64,000 bases of DNA from the NCBI GenBank assembly GCA_013177795.1, contig JABLXY010000003.1, positions 165,244 to 229,243 of the forward strand, read 5' to 3'. The position numbers and the translations under genes are program-made. This document shows, in pieces, positions 9,542 to 17,880 of the stretch (positions within the stretch are counted from its first letter, which is position 1; each line of letters opens with the position of its first letter). The notes below the pieces were generated by a model that saw nothing but the letters and a program-made list of their open reading frames with translations, did not search any database and was not told where the DNA came from. This DNA is from Syntrophaceae bacterium. GTDB lineage: Bacteria > Desulfobacterota > Syntrophia > Syntrophales > UBA2192.

Positions 9542-10002
9542 GGCAAATGGCAAATGGCTTATGGCTTATGGCAAAAGGCTCATACTGCAGATTCAATCTT
9601 TGGCTCAAGAACGGGCAGTGATCAACCTTGACAACATGCCTGACACCTCCATGCACCTGCTCTCGATTTCTTTGAACGCATCGGTTGCGATGTATCCGAT
9701 TTCGTGTGCGATGATGGCTTGCGTCAGAACCTCTGCAGATGAACCTTTTGCCATATAAAGATGCCCGATGGCCTGCTTGTCTGTTTTCAGTTCATCTCCT
9801 TCGGCGATGTTGCTCGGAATGGAAATCGCAGCACGTCTCACTTTATCCCTGAAACTGAAATCAGTTCAGAAAGGGCCATGACTTGTCAGGTCGTAACTGA
9901 AGACGGCCGATTCCTTTCCTTTTTGCCAGACCCGAAGGCTCTTGAAGCCTTCTCTCCCCACCCGAGGTTAACCCTTTCGCCTTTTGCCCTTCGCCCTATG
10001 CC
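9542..10002 (-). mobile_element. Heptamer-arm element carrying a broken S23/IVP gene
   Basis: The left arm (9542-9583) is six tandem 7-base units of the form GGCAAAT or GGCTTAT. The right arm (9975-10002) is four units in inverted orientation (GGCGAAR-type on the minus strand). Between them lies one four-helix-bundle (S23-like) gene, sense on the minus strand. The right arm includes the stop codon of the neighbouring thiolase (9996-9998). The same plan, with 8-base units and an intact gene, is seen at 47072-47540. I interpret it as a mobile or intervening-sequence-like unit inserted between the two thiolase genes. Confidence 0.7.
9605..9961 (-). pseudogene. Four-helix-bundle protein (S23 / 23S rRNA IVP family), interrupted by an in-frame TGA
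   Basis: Reading from GTG 9961, a 118-codon frame encodes a typical S23-family protein: FKSLRVWQKGKESAVFSYDL, then LTSHGPF, then DFSFRDKVRRAAISIPSNIA, and helices ending near LITARS. The only defect is a TGA at 9866-9868 (codon 32), between GPF and TDF, where family members carry an ordinary residue. The frame on both sides is otherwise intact, so this looks like one recent point mutation (or a real stop with internal initiation at GTG 9841). S23 proteins are best known as the ORFs of 23S rRNA intervening sequences and as relatives of Avd of diversity-generating retroelements; their biochemical role is unsettled. Confidence 0.75.
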
Positions 10003-11357
10003 TCTACTTTGATCAGCATCGCATCCCCCTGGGCGTGGCCCGAGCAGATGCCGCAGACCCCGAGGCCGCCGCCGCGCCGGCGCAGCTCGTAGGCCAGCGT
10101 CATGAGGATGCGGGCGCCCGTGGCGCCGATGGGGTGGCCGTAGGCGATGGCGCTGCCGTTGACGTTGACCTTCTTGAACATCTCCTCCTTGCTCATGCCG
10201 AGGATCGAGCGGGCGCTGATGATGGCCACCGCGGCGAAGGCCTCGTTGATCTCGACGAGGTCGATGTCCTTGAGCGTCAGGTCGTTCTGCTCGAGGACCT
10301 TCTTGATCGACAGGCCGGGCACCGTGGCGATGTCCTTGGTCTGCTGGGAGACCTCGGCATAGTCGAGTACGGTGAAGAGGGGCTTCATGCCCAGCTCCTT
10401 GGCCTTCTCGGCGCTCATCATGAGGCACACGTCGCCGCCGTCGTTGACCCCGGGGGCGTTGCCCGCCGTCACGCCGCCGGGCTGCCCCGTGACGGTGCTC
10501 TTGTGGTTGAACACGGGGGGCAGCTTGGCGAGCCCCTCCATCGTCGTCGCCGGCCGCGGGCCCTCGTCCTTGTCGAAGATCACGACGTCCTTGCCTTTCT
10601 TGATCTCCACGGGGAAGATCTCGTCGTTGAGCCTGCCGGCCTTCATCGCCTCGACGGCCCGCATCTGCGACTGGTAGGCCCACTCGTCCTGGTCCTGGCG
10701 CGTGTAGCCGAACTCGTCGGCCGTCTCGGAGCCGTGGATGGCCATGTGCCGGTTGTAGAAGGCATCCCAGAGGCCGTCGTAGACCATGAGGTCCACCACC
10801 CGGCCGTTGGGAAGGCCCATGCGGCTTCCCCAGCGCATGTCGGGAAGCGCGTAGGGGCAGTTCGACATGCTCTCCTGGCCGCCGGCGATCACGATCTCGG
10901 CGCGGCCCGTCTGGATCATCTGCACGGCCAGGTCGATCGTCTTGATGCCCGAGGAGCAGACCTTGTTGACGGTGATGGAGGGCACGGACTCGGGAAGCCC
11001 CGCCAGCAGCGTGGCCTGGCGGCTGGGGACCTGGCCGCAGCCCGCCGGGACGACCTGCCCCATGATGACGTAGTCCACGTCCTCTCCCTTCACCTTGCCT
11101 CCCGTGCGGCGGAGGCACTCCTTGATCGCGAGCGCGCCCAGCTGGGGGGCGTCGAAGTCCTTCAGGGCGCCGCCGAAAACCCCGTAAGGCGTCCGGCAGG
11201 CCTCCACGCAGACGACCTGGCGGAGGTTCTTGTACGTGTTCTTCGTCTTTCTCCCCATCCCCTTGTAGTCCGGCTTCCTCTCCCCGAACTTCGCGATGGG
11301 GGCGCCCTTGTAGTATTCGGCCCTCGTCTTGTCCAACTTCTGCGGTACTTTTTCCAT
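9996..11357 (-). CDS. Acetyl-CoA acetyltransferase (thiolase) with an N-terminal extension
   Basis: A 453-residue thiolase. The nucleophile Cys is in VNKVCSSGIKT (about 136), the catalytic His in AYGHPIGATGAR, and the second Cys in GICSGHAQGD. The core begins only near residue 47 (VVCVEACRTPYG); the first 46 residues are a lysine/tyrosine-rich extension (PDYKGMGRKTKNTYKNL) not usual in the family. The ATG at 11357 has AGGAGG about 10 bases upstream, so the extension appears to be translated. Two neighbouring thiolases may differ in chain-length preference. Its stop codon lies inside the arm of the adjoining repeat element. Confidence 0.9.
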   Translation of the reverse strand: MEKVPQKLDKTRAEYYKGAPIAKFGERKPDYKGMGRKTKNTYKNLRQVVCVEACRTPYGVFGGALKDFDAPQLGALAIKECLRRTGGKVKGEDVDYVIMGQVVPAGCGQVPSRQATLLAGLPESVPSITVNKVCSSGIKTIDLAVQMIQTGRAEIVIAGGQESMSNCPYALPDMRWGSRMGLPNGRVVDLMVYDGLWDAFYNRHMAIHGSETADEFGYTRQDQDEWAYQSQMRAVEAMKAGRLNDEIFPVEIKKGKDVVIFDKDEGPRPATTMEGLAKLPPVFNHKSTVTGQPGGVTAGNAPGVNDGGDVCLMMSAEKAKELGMKPLFTVLDYAEVSQQTKDIATVPGLSIKKVLEQNDLTLKDIDLVEINEAFAAVAIISARSILGMSKEEMFKKVNVNGSAIAYGHPIGATGARILMTLAYELRRRGGGLGVCGICSGHAQGDAMLIKVEA

Positions 11358-11533
11358 CTCTTCTTATACCTCCTCTTCTCCTGTGAGGGACGAACGGCGC
11401 TCCGCCCGTCCCTTCTGATTTCATCTCTCGCCGCCGGCCGCGGGGGGCGGCAGGGGAAGGCCCCTGCGCGGCGCAAGTCCGGCGCGGCGGTCCACCGGCT
11501 TCCCGCACCCTCGCCGGGCGCCGGAAGCCGGGG

Positions 11534-12988
11534 TTAGCTCAAACGGTCAACGAACTCGATTTCTCTCGGGATCTTATACGAGGACAGGTAGGTTCTGCAG
11601 TGCTTCAGGATGGCCTTTTCGTCTGCAGAGGCCCCCTCCTTCTTCACGACGAGCGCCTTGACGACCTCCCCGCGCATGAGGTCCGACTTCCCGATCACCT
11701 TCGACTCCGCCACGGCGGGGTGCATGTTCAGGACGATCTCCACTTCCCGGGGATAGACGTTGAAGCCGCTGGTGATGATCATCCGCTTCTTGCGTCCCTT
11801 GAGGAAGATGTGGCCGTCGGCGTCGATGAGCGCAAGGTCACCCGTGTGCAGCCAGCCGTTGCGCAGCACCTGGGCCGTGGCCTCCTCGTCCTTGTAGTAG
11901 CCCTTCATGACGTTCGGGCCCCGGACGATGAGCTCCCCGATTTCCCCCCGCGGCAGGTCCCGCCCGGCGTCGTCGACGATGCGGGCCTCGACGCCCGGGA
12001 TGGGGACGCCGATGGAGCCCGGCTTCTGGACCATGTGGAGCCGCGTGACGGAGCACACGGGCGAGGCCTCCGTGAGGCCGTACCCCTCCCGCAGCGGAAC
12101 CTTGAACTTCTTCTCGAACTGGGGCATGTAGGCCGGCGGCATGGTGGAGCCCCCCGTGACGCAGTATTTCAGGGAGCTCATGTCGTACTTCTCGGTCCCC
12201 TCCTGGAGCAGCATGCCGAGGTAGACGCGCGGCACGGCGGTCATGTAGGTGATCTTCTCGGTCTCGATGGCCTTGAGGATGCCGTCGATGCTGAAGGCGT
12301 CGAGCATGACGACGCAGGCGCCCATCAGGATGGGGTTGAGCATGTTGGCCACGGCGCCGAAGGAGTGAAAGAGCGGGATGAGGCTCAGCCCCGTGTCCCG
12401 CTGCGACCCGTCGAAGAGCTCCGCCAGCAGCCGGGACTGGGAGATGAGGTTGCCGTGGGTGAGGACGGCGCCCAGGGGCTTGCCCGTCAGGCCCGAGGTG
12501 TAGATCATCACGGCCGGGTCGTCCTCGGCGGCGTCGGAGGCCTCGAACTCGAAGGGCCCGTCTTCCATGGCCTTCTTCATGGACAACGGGCCCTCGTCGA
12601 TCTCCGTCAGCAGGAGGTGCCGGCAGGTGGCGAGCCGGTCCCTGATCTCCTCGAATCGGCGGGCCGACTGGGCCGTCGTGACGAGCACCTTCGCATCGCT
12701 GTTGTCGAGGAGGTACTGAAGCTCGTAGGCTGTGGACATGACGTTGAGGGTCACGGCCACGGCGCCCAGCTTCTGACAGGCGAAGTAGGTGATGGGGAAT
12801 TCGGGGGTGTTCGGCAGCATCAGGGCCACTTTGTCGCCCTTGCCGATCCCCATCGTTTTCAGCCGGTTGGCCAGGGAGTTGACGGCCCTGTCCATGGCCT
12901 GGTAGGTGATCCGGGAATTCTCATAGACGAGGGCCCTGTTGTCCTTGTAGATGCTGCAGGATTCTGCGAACAATTTCCCAAGGTTCAT
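11534..12988 (-). CDS. Acyl-CoA ligase (AMP-binding, long/medium-chain type)
   Basis: A 484-residue adenylate-forming ligase that activates a carboxylic acid with ATP and CoA. The phosphate loop is YTSGLTGKPLG (about 167-177). Other marks are YGLTEASP near 297, the adenine/ribose motif WLHTGDLALID near 379, the hinge region KGRKKRMIITSGFNVYP, and the C-terminal catalytic lysine in SSYKIPREIEF. The usual P-loop TTGxPKG reads LTGKPLG here, losing the conserved Lys, which may lower turnover. It is the first gene of the beta-oxidation operon and presumably supplies its substrate. Confidence 0.87.
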   Translation of the reverse strand: MNLGKLFAESCSIYKDNRALVYENSRITYQAMDRAVNSLANRLKTMGIGKGDKVALMLPNTPEFPITYFACQKLGAVAVTLNVMSTAYELQYLLDNSDAKVLVTTAQSARRFEEIRDRLATCRHLLLTEIDEGPLSMKKAMEDGPFEFEASDAAEDDPAVMIYTSGLTGKPLGAVLTHGNLISQSRLLAELFDGSQRDTGLSLIPLFHSFGAVANMLNPILMGACVVMLDAFSIDGILKAIETEKITYMTAVPRVYLGMLLQEGTEKYDMSSLKYCVTGGSTMPPAYMPQFEKKFKVPLREGYGLTEASPVCSVTRLHMVQKPGSIGVPIPGVEARIVDDAGRDLPRGEIGELIVRGPNVMKGYYKDEEATAQVLRNGWLHTGDLALIDADGHIFLKGRKKRMIITSGFNVYPREVEIVLNMHPAVAESKVIGKSDLMRGEVVKALVVKKEGASADEKAILKHCRTYLSSYKIPREIEFVDRLS

Positions 12989-13021
12989 AAGGCCTTCGGA
13001 CCCCCGAAAATTTACGGGCGA

Positions 13022-13050
13022 ACCATATCACAACGGGGTCAACTTCTCAA
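13022..13050 (-). promoter_or_regulatory. Candidate promoter of the beta-oxidation operon
   Basis: On the minus strand, TTGAGA (13045-13050) and TATGGT (13022-13027) are separated by 17 bases, a fair sigma-70 match. The ligase start codon is at 12988, with a GAAGG ribosome site. It lies in the divergent region shared with folD. Confidence 0.45.
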
Positions 13051-13159
13051 CAGAAAACATCAGAAAAAATGGGCATTCCGGGGCTTTTGGCCGGCGAAAA
13101 AACGTTCAGCGCGATGCATCCCGGAGGGCGCGCAGACCCCCCTTTTTCCCCTCCTTTCC

Positions 13160-13188
13160 TTGACAATTCGGGCTGCCTGCGGTACAAG
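13160..13188 (+). promoter_or_regulatory. Candidate sigma-70 promoter of folD
   Basis: A perfect -35 box TTGACA (13160-13165) is followed after 17 bases by TACAAG (13183-13188). Transcription would start about 50 bases before the folD ATG. No other signal stands out in the 254-base divergent gap. Confidence 0.55.
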
Positions 13189-13242
13189 CAGAAACCTCTT
13201 GGAATATTGAAATGTTGGAAGAAGGAAGGGACGGGGTGGACG

Positions 13243-14094
13243 ATGGCCGAAGTGATCGACGGAAACCGGATCGCCCGGGAGGTGCGGGAGGAGGTAAGGG
13301 CACAGGCCTTTGAATTAAAAGAGAAAAAAGGAATCACACCGGGCCTGGCCGTGATCCTCGTGGGGGAGGATCCCGCCTCGAAGATCTATGTGGGCCGCAA
13401 GGAGAAGGCCGCCGCCGAGGCCGGGTTCCTGTCGCGCGAGTTCCGGCTGCCCGCCGAGACGACGGAGGACCGCGTCCGGGAGATCGTCGCCGGTCTCAAT
13501 GCCGACCCCTCGATCCACGGCATCCTCGTTCAGCTGCCCCTTCCGAAGCATATCAGCCCCGACGTGGTCATCGAGACGATCGACCCCCGCAAGGACGTGG
13601 ACGGCTTTCACCCCGTCAACATCGGGGGGCTTTTCACGGGGCGCCCCGGCCACAGGGCCTGCACCCCGCTGGGGGTCATCGAGCTGCTCGACCGCACGGG
13701 GATCCCCATCGAGGGAAAGGAGGCCGTCATCGTGGGCCGCAGCAACATCGTGGGCAAGCCCCTGGCGCTGATGCTCCTGAACCGCCACGCCACGGTGACG
13801 GTGTGCCACACGCGGACGAGGGACCTGCCGGCCGTGACGAGGCGCGCGGACATCCTCGTGGCCGCGGCGGGCAAGGCGGAGATGATCCGGGGCGACATGG
13901 TGAAGGAAGGCGCCGTGGTCATCGACGTGGGGATCAACCGCGGGGCCGACGGCAAGCTCACGGGGGACGTGGCCTTCGCCGAGGCGGCCGCCCGGGCATC
14001 CTACATCACGCCCGTGCCGGGCGGCGTGGGGCCCATGACGATCGCCATGCTGCTCAAGAATACCCTGCAGGCGGCCTCGTCATCCGGCGGCTGA
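13243..14094 (+). CDS. folD: Methylenetetrahydrofolate dehydrogenase / methenyltetrahydrofolate cyclohydrolase
   Basis: A 283-residue bifunctional enzyme of one-carbon metabolism, interconverting methylene-, methenyl- and formyl-tetrahydrofolate with NADP. It has the substrate-site YVGRKEKAA with the catalytic Lys near 54-58, LVQLPLPKHI, the signature IVGRSNIVGKPLALML in the Rossmann half, and the C-terminal PVPGGVGPMTIAML. ATG 13243 gives the family start MAEVIDGNRIA; the longer frame from 13069 includes promoter DNA. A glycosyltransferase gene follows 43 bases downstream. Confidence 0.95.
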   Translation: MAEVIDGNRIAREVREEVRAQAFELKEKKGITPGLAVILVGEDPASKIYVGRKEKAAAEAGFLSREFRLPAETTEDRVREIVAGLNADPSIHGILVQLPLPKHISPDVVIETIDPRKDVDGFHPVNIGGLFTGRPGHRACTPLGVIELLDRTGIPIEGKEAVIVGRSNIVGKPLALMLLNRHATVTVCHTRTRDLPAVTRRADILVAAAGKAEMIRGDMVKEGAVVIDVGINRGADGKLTGDVAFAEAAARASYITPVPGGVGPMTIAMLLKNTLQAASSSGG

Positions 14095-14137
14095 GCGGAC
14101 AGGGCCGGAACCTGACATCATCGGGAAAGAAGACACC

Positions 14138-15244
14138 GTGCTCATCAAGGGAAGCCTGCCCTTCGGCAGACCCATCTCTAGTGTCCTCGTCGTCCAGCTC
14201 GGGGACATCGGCGACGTCGTCTCCGCAACCCCCGCCTTTCGGGCCGTCCGCGAGCGCTTCCCGGAAGCCCTGCTCGCCGTGCTGGTCCGGGAAGGATTTG
14301 GTGGCCTGCTCGAAGACGACCCCGGTATCGACCGGGTCTTCGAGGTCAGGAGGAAGCAGGGCATGCTCGCCGACCGGGTCCTGGAGCCGCTGCGGCTCAT
14401 CGGCCGGCTGAGGCGGCAGCGGTTCGACCTCGTCATCGACCTGCGTGGCGACGACCGGGGTGTCTACATGTCGCTTGCCTCCGGGGCCCCCGTCCGCGCG
14501 GCGATGCGTTACGGGCACATGCCGTGGCGCGACGCTTTCTATACCCACCTCGTCATTGCGCCGCCCCCCGAGAAAAGAATCCGCGGCGCGGCCCACCAGT
14601 CCCTCGACGTCGTCCGCCCCCTCGGGATGGACACCCCTGATCCCGTGCCCCGGCTGCATATATCCGCGGATGCCCTGCAAAGGGTCCGCCGGCTCCTCGC
14701 CGAGCAAGGCGCGGGGGCCAGGGCTCAGGTGACGATCAACCCCTTCGCGCGCTGGAAGTACAAAGAGTGGGAGTACGAGAAATGGGCGGAGGTGATCCGG
14801 TGGGTCGGAAAGGAGAGAGGGTATGTGCCCGTGCTCGTCGGCTCCCGTGAGGAGCGTCATGATGCGGCCGGGATAGCCTTGGAGGCGGGCGGGGGTGTGA
14901 TCAATCTGGCGGGAGAAACCTCTCTGAAGGAACTTGCCGCCCTGCTGAGCCTGAGCGCCTTCCACGCGGGCGTCGACAGCGCCGCGCCTCACATCGCCGC
15001 CGCGGTCGGCACGCCGACCATCACGATCTATGGGCCGACGGACTGGCGGGACTGGGCCCCGGAGGGAGGAAGGCACCGGGTGATCCGGCCCGACAGGGAC
15101 TGTGTGCCCTGCAGGGACAAGGGCTGCCGGGGGGAGGGGAGGAGCGAGTGCCTGGAGGAACTGGGGGCGGATCGCGTGATCGGGGAGATCGATGCGTTCA
15201 TCCGGACGTCGGGTCCGGGTGCGAAAGAAGGACCCGGAAGGTGA
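14138..15244 (+). CDS. Glycosyltransferase family 9 (heptosyltransferase-like)
   Basis: A 368-residue GT9 (GT-B fold) protein starting at GTG. The N-terminal VVQLGDIGDVVSATP and the C-terminal nucleotide-sugar region HAGVDSAAPHIAAAVGTPTITIYGP are characteristic of LPS core heptosyltransferases. It is a paralogue of the gene at 42385 (same IQLGDIGDVV start and a shared FARWKYKEW/FSRWPYKEW block). A C-terminal cluster of four cysteines (DCVPC, then KGC and SEC) is shared by all four GT9 proteins of the window. It probably adds a heptose or hexose to the LPS core; the sugar is unknown. Confidence 0.85.
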   Translation: MLIKGSLPFGRPISSVLVVQLGDIGDVVSATPAFRAVRERFPEALLAVLVREGFGGLLEDDPGIDRVFEVRRKQGMLADRVLEPLRLIGRLRRQRFDLVIDLRGDDRGVYMSLASGAPVRAAMRYGHMPWRDAFYTHLVIAPPPEKRIRGAAHQSLDVVRPLGMDTPDPVPRLHISADALQRVRRLLAEQGAGARAQVTINPFARWKYKEWEYEKWAEVIRWVGKERGYVPVLVGSREERHDAAGIALEAGGGVINLAGETSLKELAALLSLSAFHAGVDSAAPHIAAAVGTPTITIYGPTDWRDWAPEGGRHRVIRPDRDCVPCRDKGCRGEGRSECLEELGADRVIGEIDAFIRTSGPGAKEGPGR

Positions 15245-15269
15245 AACGATCAGGCCGCGGGGGAGGAAC

Positions 15270-16097
15270 TCAGTCTTTCCTGCGGGCGATGACTGCGTAG
15301 CCCGACCCGGAATAAAAGGTCGCGATCAGCCTCGCCAGGAAGCCCGGCACGAACAGGCTCTCCAGCCTGCGGCGGACATGCTCCGAGAGGTAGGTCTTCT
15401 CCCGTATGACCTCGAAGCCTGTCGCTGCGAGAAGGGCCCTGAGGGACCTTGGGGCAAAATGATAGAGGTGGTAGGGAAGATCCCAGTCCGGCCATTCCGC
15501 CCCCATCTTCACGGCATCAGTGCCCTCGTGATTGGGCACCTCGATGACGAGCAGCCCCTCCGGCTTCAGCCACCCCGCCATCCTGTTCAGGCTCTCCAGC
15601 GGGTGCCGCATGTGCTCCAGCGAGTGCCACAGGGTGAGCACGTCGACGGTGCCCTCCCCGAGTTCGATTGCGTCCATGGGGCCGATGCTCACGGGAATCT
15701 GCAGCTCGCCCGTGATGTAGGAGGCGGCCCAGTCCGACAGGTCGACACCGCGGACCCCGTAGCCTGCCCGCTTCGCCGCGAGCAGGAAGTATCCCATCCC
15801 GCAGCCGATGTCTACCACGAGGCCCTCTTTCTTGAGCGGCCTGAAGAACCTCAGCCGATGGCTCTGCTGCGAGAGGCGACGCTGCATCTCCGGCGAGTCG
15901 ACGGGCAGCTTCTCGGTGTAATGGCTCTTGAAGTATTCCCTGTCGTAGAGGCTCGCCAGTTCTTCCGGTTCGGGCCGTGGGTCCAGGACGCCGAGCCCGC
16001 ACCCGGCGCACTTGTACACGGTCCAGCCCTGCTTCTCGACGAGCCTCGTGCGTTCAGCGCAGGCGCAGACGATGCATGCTGAGGGAACCCGTTCCAT
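15270..16097 (-). CDS. SAM-dependent methyltransferase with N-terminal zinc ribbon
   Basis: A 275-residue class I methyltransferase. Two CxxC-type pairs near residues 8-11 and 30-33 (KCAGCGLG) form a small zinc ribbon. The SAM-binding motif VVDIGCGMGYFL lies near 92-103, with acidic motif II in GVDLSDWA and LWHSLEHMRHP as the post-II motif. This zinc-ribbon arrangement is frequent in methyltransferases of sugar and surface-polysaccharide clusters. It lies one base after the methyltransferase gene upstream, so both are likely cotranscribed. The substrate is unknown, possibly an O-antigen sugar. Confidence 0.8.
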   Translation of the reverse strand: MERVPSACIVCACAERTRLVEKQGWTVYKCAGCGLGVLDPRPEPEELASLYDREYFKSHYTEKLPVDSPEMQRRLSQQSHRLRFFRPLKKEGLVVDIGCGMGYFLLAAKRAGYGVRGVDLSDWAASYITGELQIPVSIGPMDAIELGEGTVDVLTLWHSLEHMRHPLESLNRMAGWLKPEGLLVIEVPNHEGTDAVKMGAEWPDWDLPYHLYHFAPRSLRALLAATGFEVIREKTYLSEHVRRRLESLFVPGFLARLIATFYSGSGYAVIARRKD

Positions 16098-16098
16098 G

Positions 16099-16794
16099 TC
16101 AGCCGGGGTGATTGAGGCGCGTGGCGACCTCGTAGATGGGCTTCGTGAACAGATGCGTCACGCACTGCGGTTTCTTCCTCAGGATCCGGAGCAGCAGCTT
16201 GAGCTTGAAGAGCGCGACCCCCGGGCCCCGGTTGTGCAGGGCCCGCCGGTTCTTGATGATGGAGAAGAGCCTGGTTCCCGCCGTGTCGAATTCGATGAAC
16301 GCCGCGGGCTTCCGGGCCTTCAGGAACACGCCTTCGACGTAGGGGTCTTTCCAGAGCTCCTCGATCACGAAATCGGAAAAGATCTCCCTCATGTCCGACA
16401 GCTCATAGCGCCAGTGGTCTTCCGGGAACGCGTGAAACCCGCAGCCCCGGGACCTCGTCGTGATCAGCAGGACCCCGTTGGGTCTGACGAGATGCTTGAA
16501 GTGGGAAACGACACGCCTCCAGTCCTTGACGTGCTCGAGCATCTCCGTCGAGATCAGCAGGTCGAAGGAGTCGAAGTCGAAGGTGTGCAGCAGCTGCGTC
16601 GCATCGCAGACCACGTCGACGCCGGGCCCCGCCTCGAGGTCCACCCCGACGTAGCGCGCCGGGCCCATGGGGGCGATGATCGACCGCAGCGTCCCGTTCA
16701 CGTCCAGGGCCCCCACCTCGATGACGGACTTTCCCCTCACGTCCTCTTCCTTCAAGGCGATGCGAGCAAATTCCAGACAGCCCTTGTGGCACAT
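16099..16794 (-). CDS. SAM-dependent methyltransferase
   Basis: A 231-residue class I methyltransferase. The SAM motif VIEVGALDVNGTLR (about 24-37) is a variant of the glycine-rich loop, followed by YVGVDLEAGPGVD, then DLLISTEMLEHVKDW and LVRPNGVLLITT as later motifs. C-terminal to the core, helices rich in Lys/Leu may bind membrane or partner. It lies between a glycosyltransferase gene and another methyltransferase gene, so a role in modifying a surface glycan is likely. Confidence 0.78.
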   Translation of the reverse strand: MCHKGCLEFARIALKEEDVRGKSVIEVGALDVNGTLRSIIAPMGPARYVGVDLEAGPGVDVVCDATQLLHTFDFDSFDLLISTEMLEHVKDWRRVVSHFKHLVRPNGVLLITTRSRGCGFHAFPEDHWRYELSDMREIFSDFVIEELWKDPYVEGVFLKARKPAAFIEFDTAGTRLFSIIKNRRALHNRGPGVALFKLKLLLRILRKKPQCVTHLFTKPIYEVATRLNHPG

Positions 16795-16812
16795 GGTTCG
16801 ACCCTTTCCCTC

Positions 16813-17724
16813 TCAGGTTTCCGTTTTCCGCCCCGGGCGGCCTAGCGCTGCCCCGGAGGTCTCCGCATCCGCGATCGTGTCGCACAGGGCCCGGTACTTC
16901 GCGAGCTTCGCCTCCGCCTGCGCCCTGTCCCGCGCGAAGGGTCCCAGCAGCCGCAGCGTCGCGATCCTCCACCGCGCCTTCAGCAGGTGGTCGCGCGTGA
17001 TGCGCCGGATCACCGCGGGCTCGTAGTGCTTCCGGTAGAAGACGTACTCGGCGAGGAATTTCCGCCGCCAGACGTCGTAGGATGGGGAGGCCGCCTCGCT
17101 GTACCCGCCCACGTGGACGACGACGGCCTCCTCGACATAGCCGATCTCGAAGCCGGCCTGCCGGATCCTCAGGCAGAGGTCCTCCTCCTCCCCGTACAGG
17201 AAGAAGCGCTCGTCGAACCCTCCGACATGCCGTATGACCCCGGCCGGCGCGATCATGCAGGCCCCCATGACCCAGGCGATCTCTCCCTTGAGTCCCCGGT
17301 AGAGCTCCGGCGCGTACTTCTGCCCGAGGTAGCGGCGCGAGACGGACTCCTGGGTCCGCCCGTCGGGGTAGATGAGCCTCGGCCCCGCGAGGCCCACGTT
17401 CGGCCGGCCGTCCAGGAAGGCCGACATCGCGGCCAGCGCCCCGGGCCGCACCAGCGTGTCGGGGTTGAGAAAGAGAATATGACGGCCCCCGCATTGCGGG
17501 AGCGCCATGTTGTTTGCCGCCCCGAAGCCCTGGTTCACGGGGCTCTGGATGAGGCGCACTTCGGGAAATCGCCGGCGGACCGTGTCGGCCGTCCCGTCCG
17601 CCGAGGCGTTGTCCACGACAAACACCTCGAGCGCCATGCCGGGCCCATCCAGCACGGATTCGATGCACGGACCGATCAGGCCGGCGGAATTGTAGGTGAC
17701 GATGATGACGGAGAGGTCGATCAT
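16813..17724 (-). CDS. Glycosyltransferase family 2 (rhamnosyltransferase-like)
   Basis: A 303-residue GT2 enzyme. It has the N-terminal SVIIVTYNSAGLI, VVDNASADGT for nucleotide binding, the metal-binding LNPDT near residue 86, and GGFDERFFLYGEEEDLCLR with the catalytic base. These are the marks of WbbL-type rhamnosyl- or related transferases acting on undecaprenyl-linked or core oligosaccharide at the inner membrane. It is first in a three-gene minus-strand set with two methyltransferases. Confidence 0.85.
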   Translation of the reverse strand: MIDLSVIIVTYNSAGLIGPCIESVLDGPGMALEVFVVDNASADGTADTVRRRFPEVRLIQSPVNQGFGAANNMALPQCGGRHILFLNPDTLVRPGALAAMSAFLDGRPNVGLAGPRLIYPDGRTQESVSRRYLGQKYAPELYRGLKGEIAWVMGACMIAPAGVIRHVGGFDERFFLYGEEEDLCLRIRQAGFEIGYVEEAVVVHVGGYSEAASPSYDVWRRKFLAEYVFYRKHYEPAVIRRITRDHLLKARWRIATLRLLGPFARDRAQAEAKLAKYRALCDTIADAETSGAALGRPGRKTET

Positions 17725-17880
17725 CTACTTCATCGTTTCCGGAACCCGGCCGCCCTTTCAGGACGGAGTCCCGGCGTGAGCGGGCGGTCTGCCCTTTGCG
17801 GGGTCAACAGGTGACTTCAGGGGAATTTTGTGGTATCTGTGCCTTCGACGGGCGACAGGGGGTGCCCTGTCGGGAGAGGG

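Noticed and set aside
9866-9868. In-frame TGA read as selenocysteine
   Set aside because: No hairpin suited to a bacterial SECIS was evident just downstream, and S23 proteins have no redox role; a point mutation is simpler.
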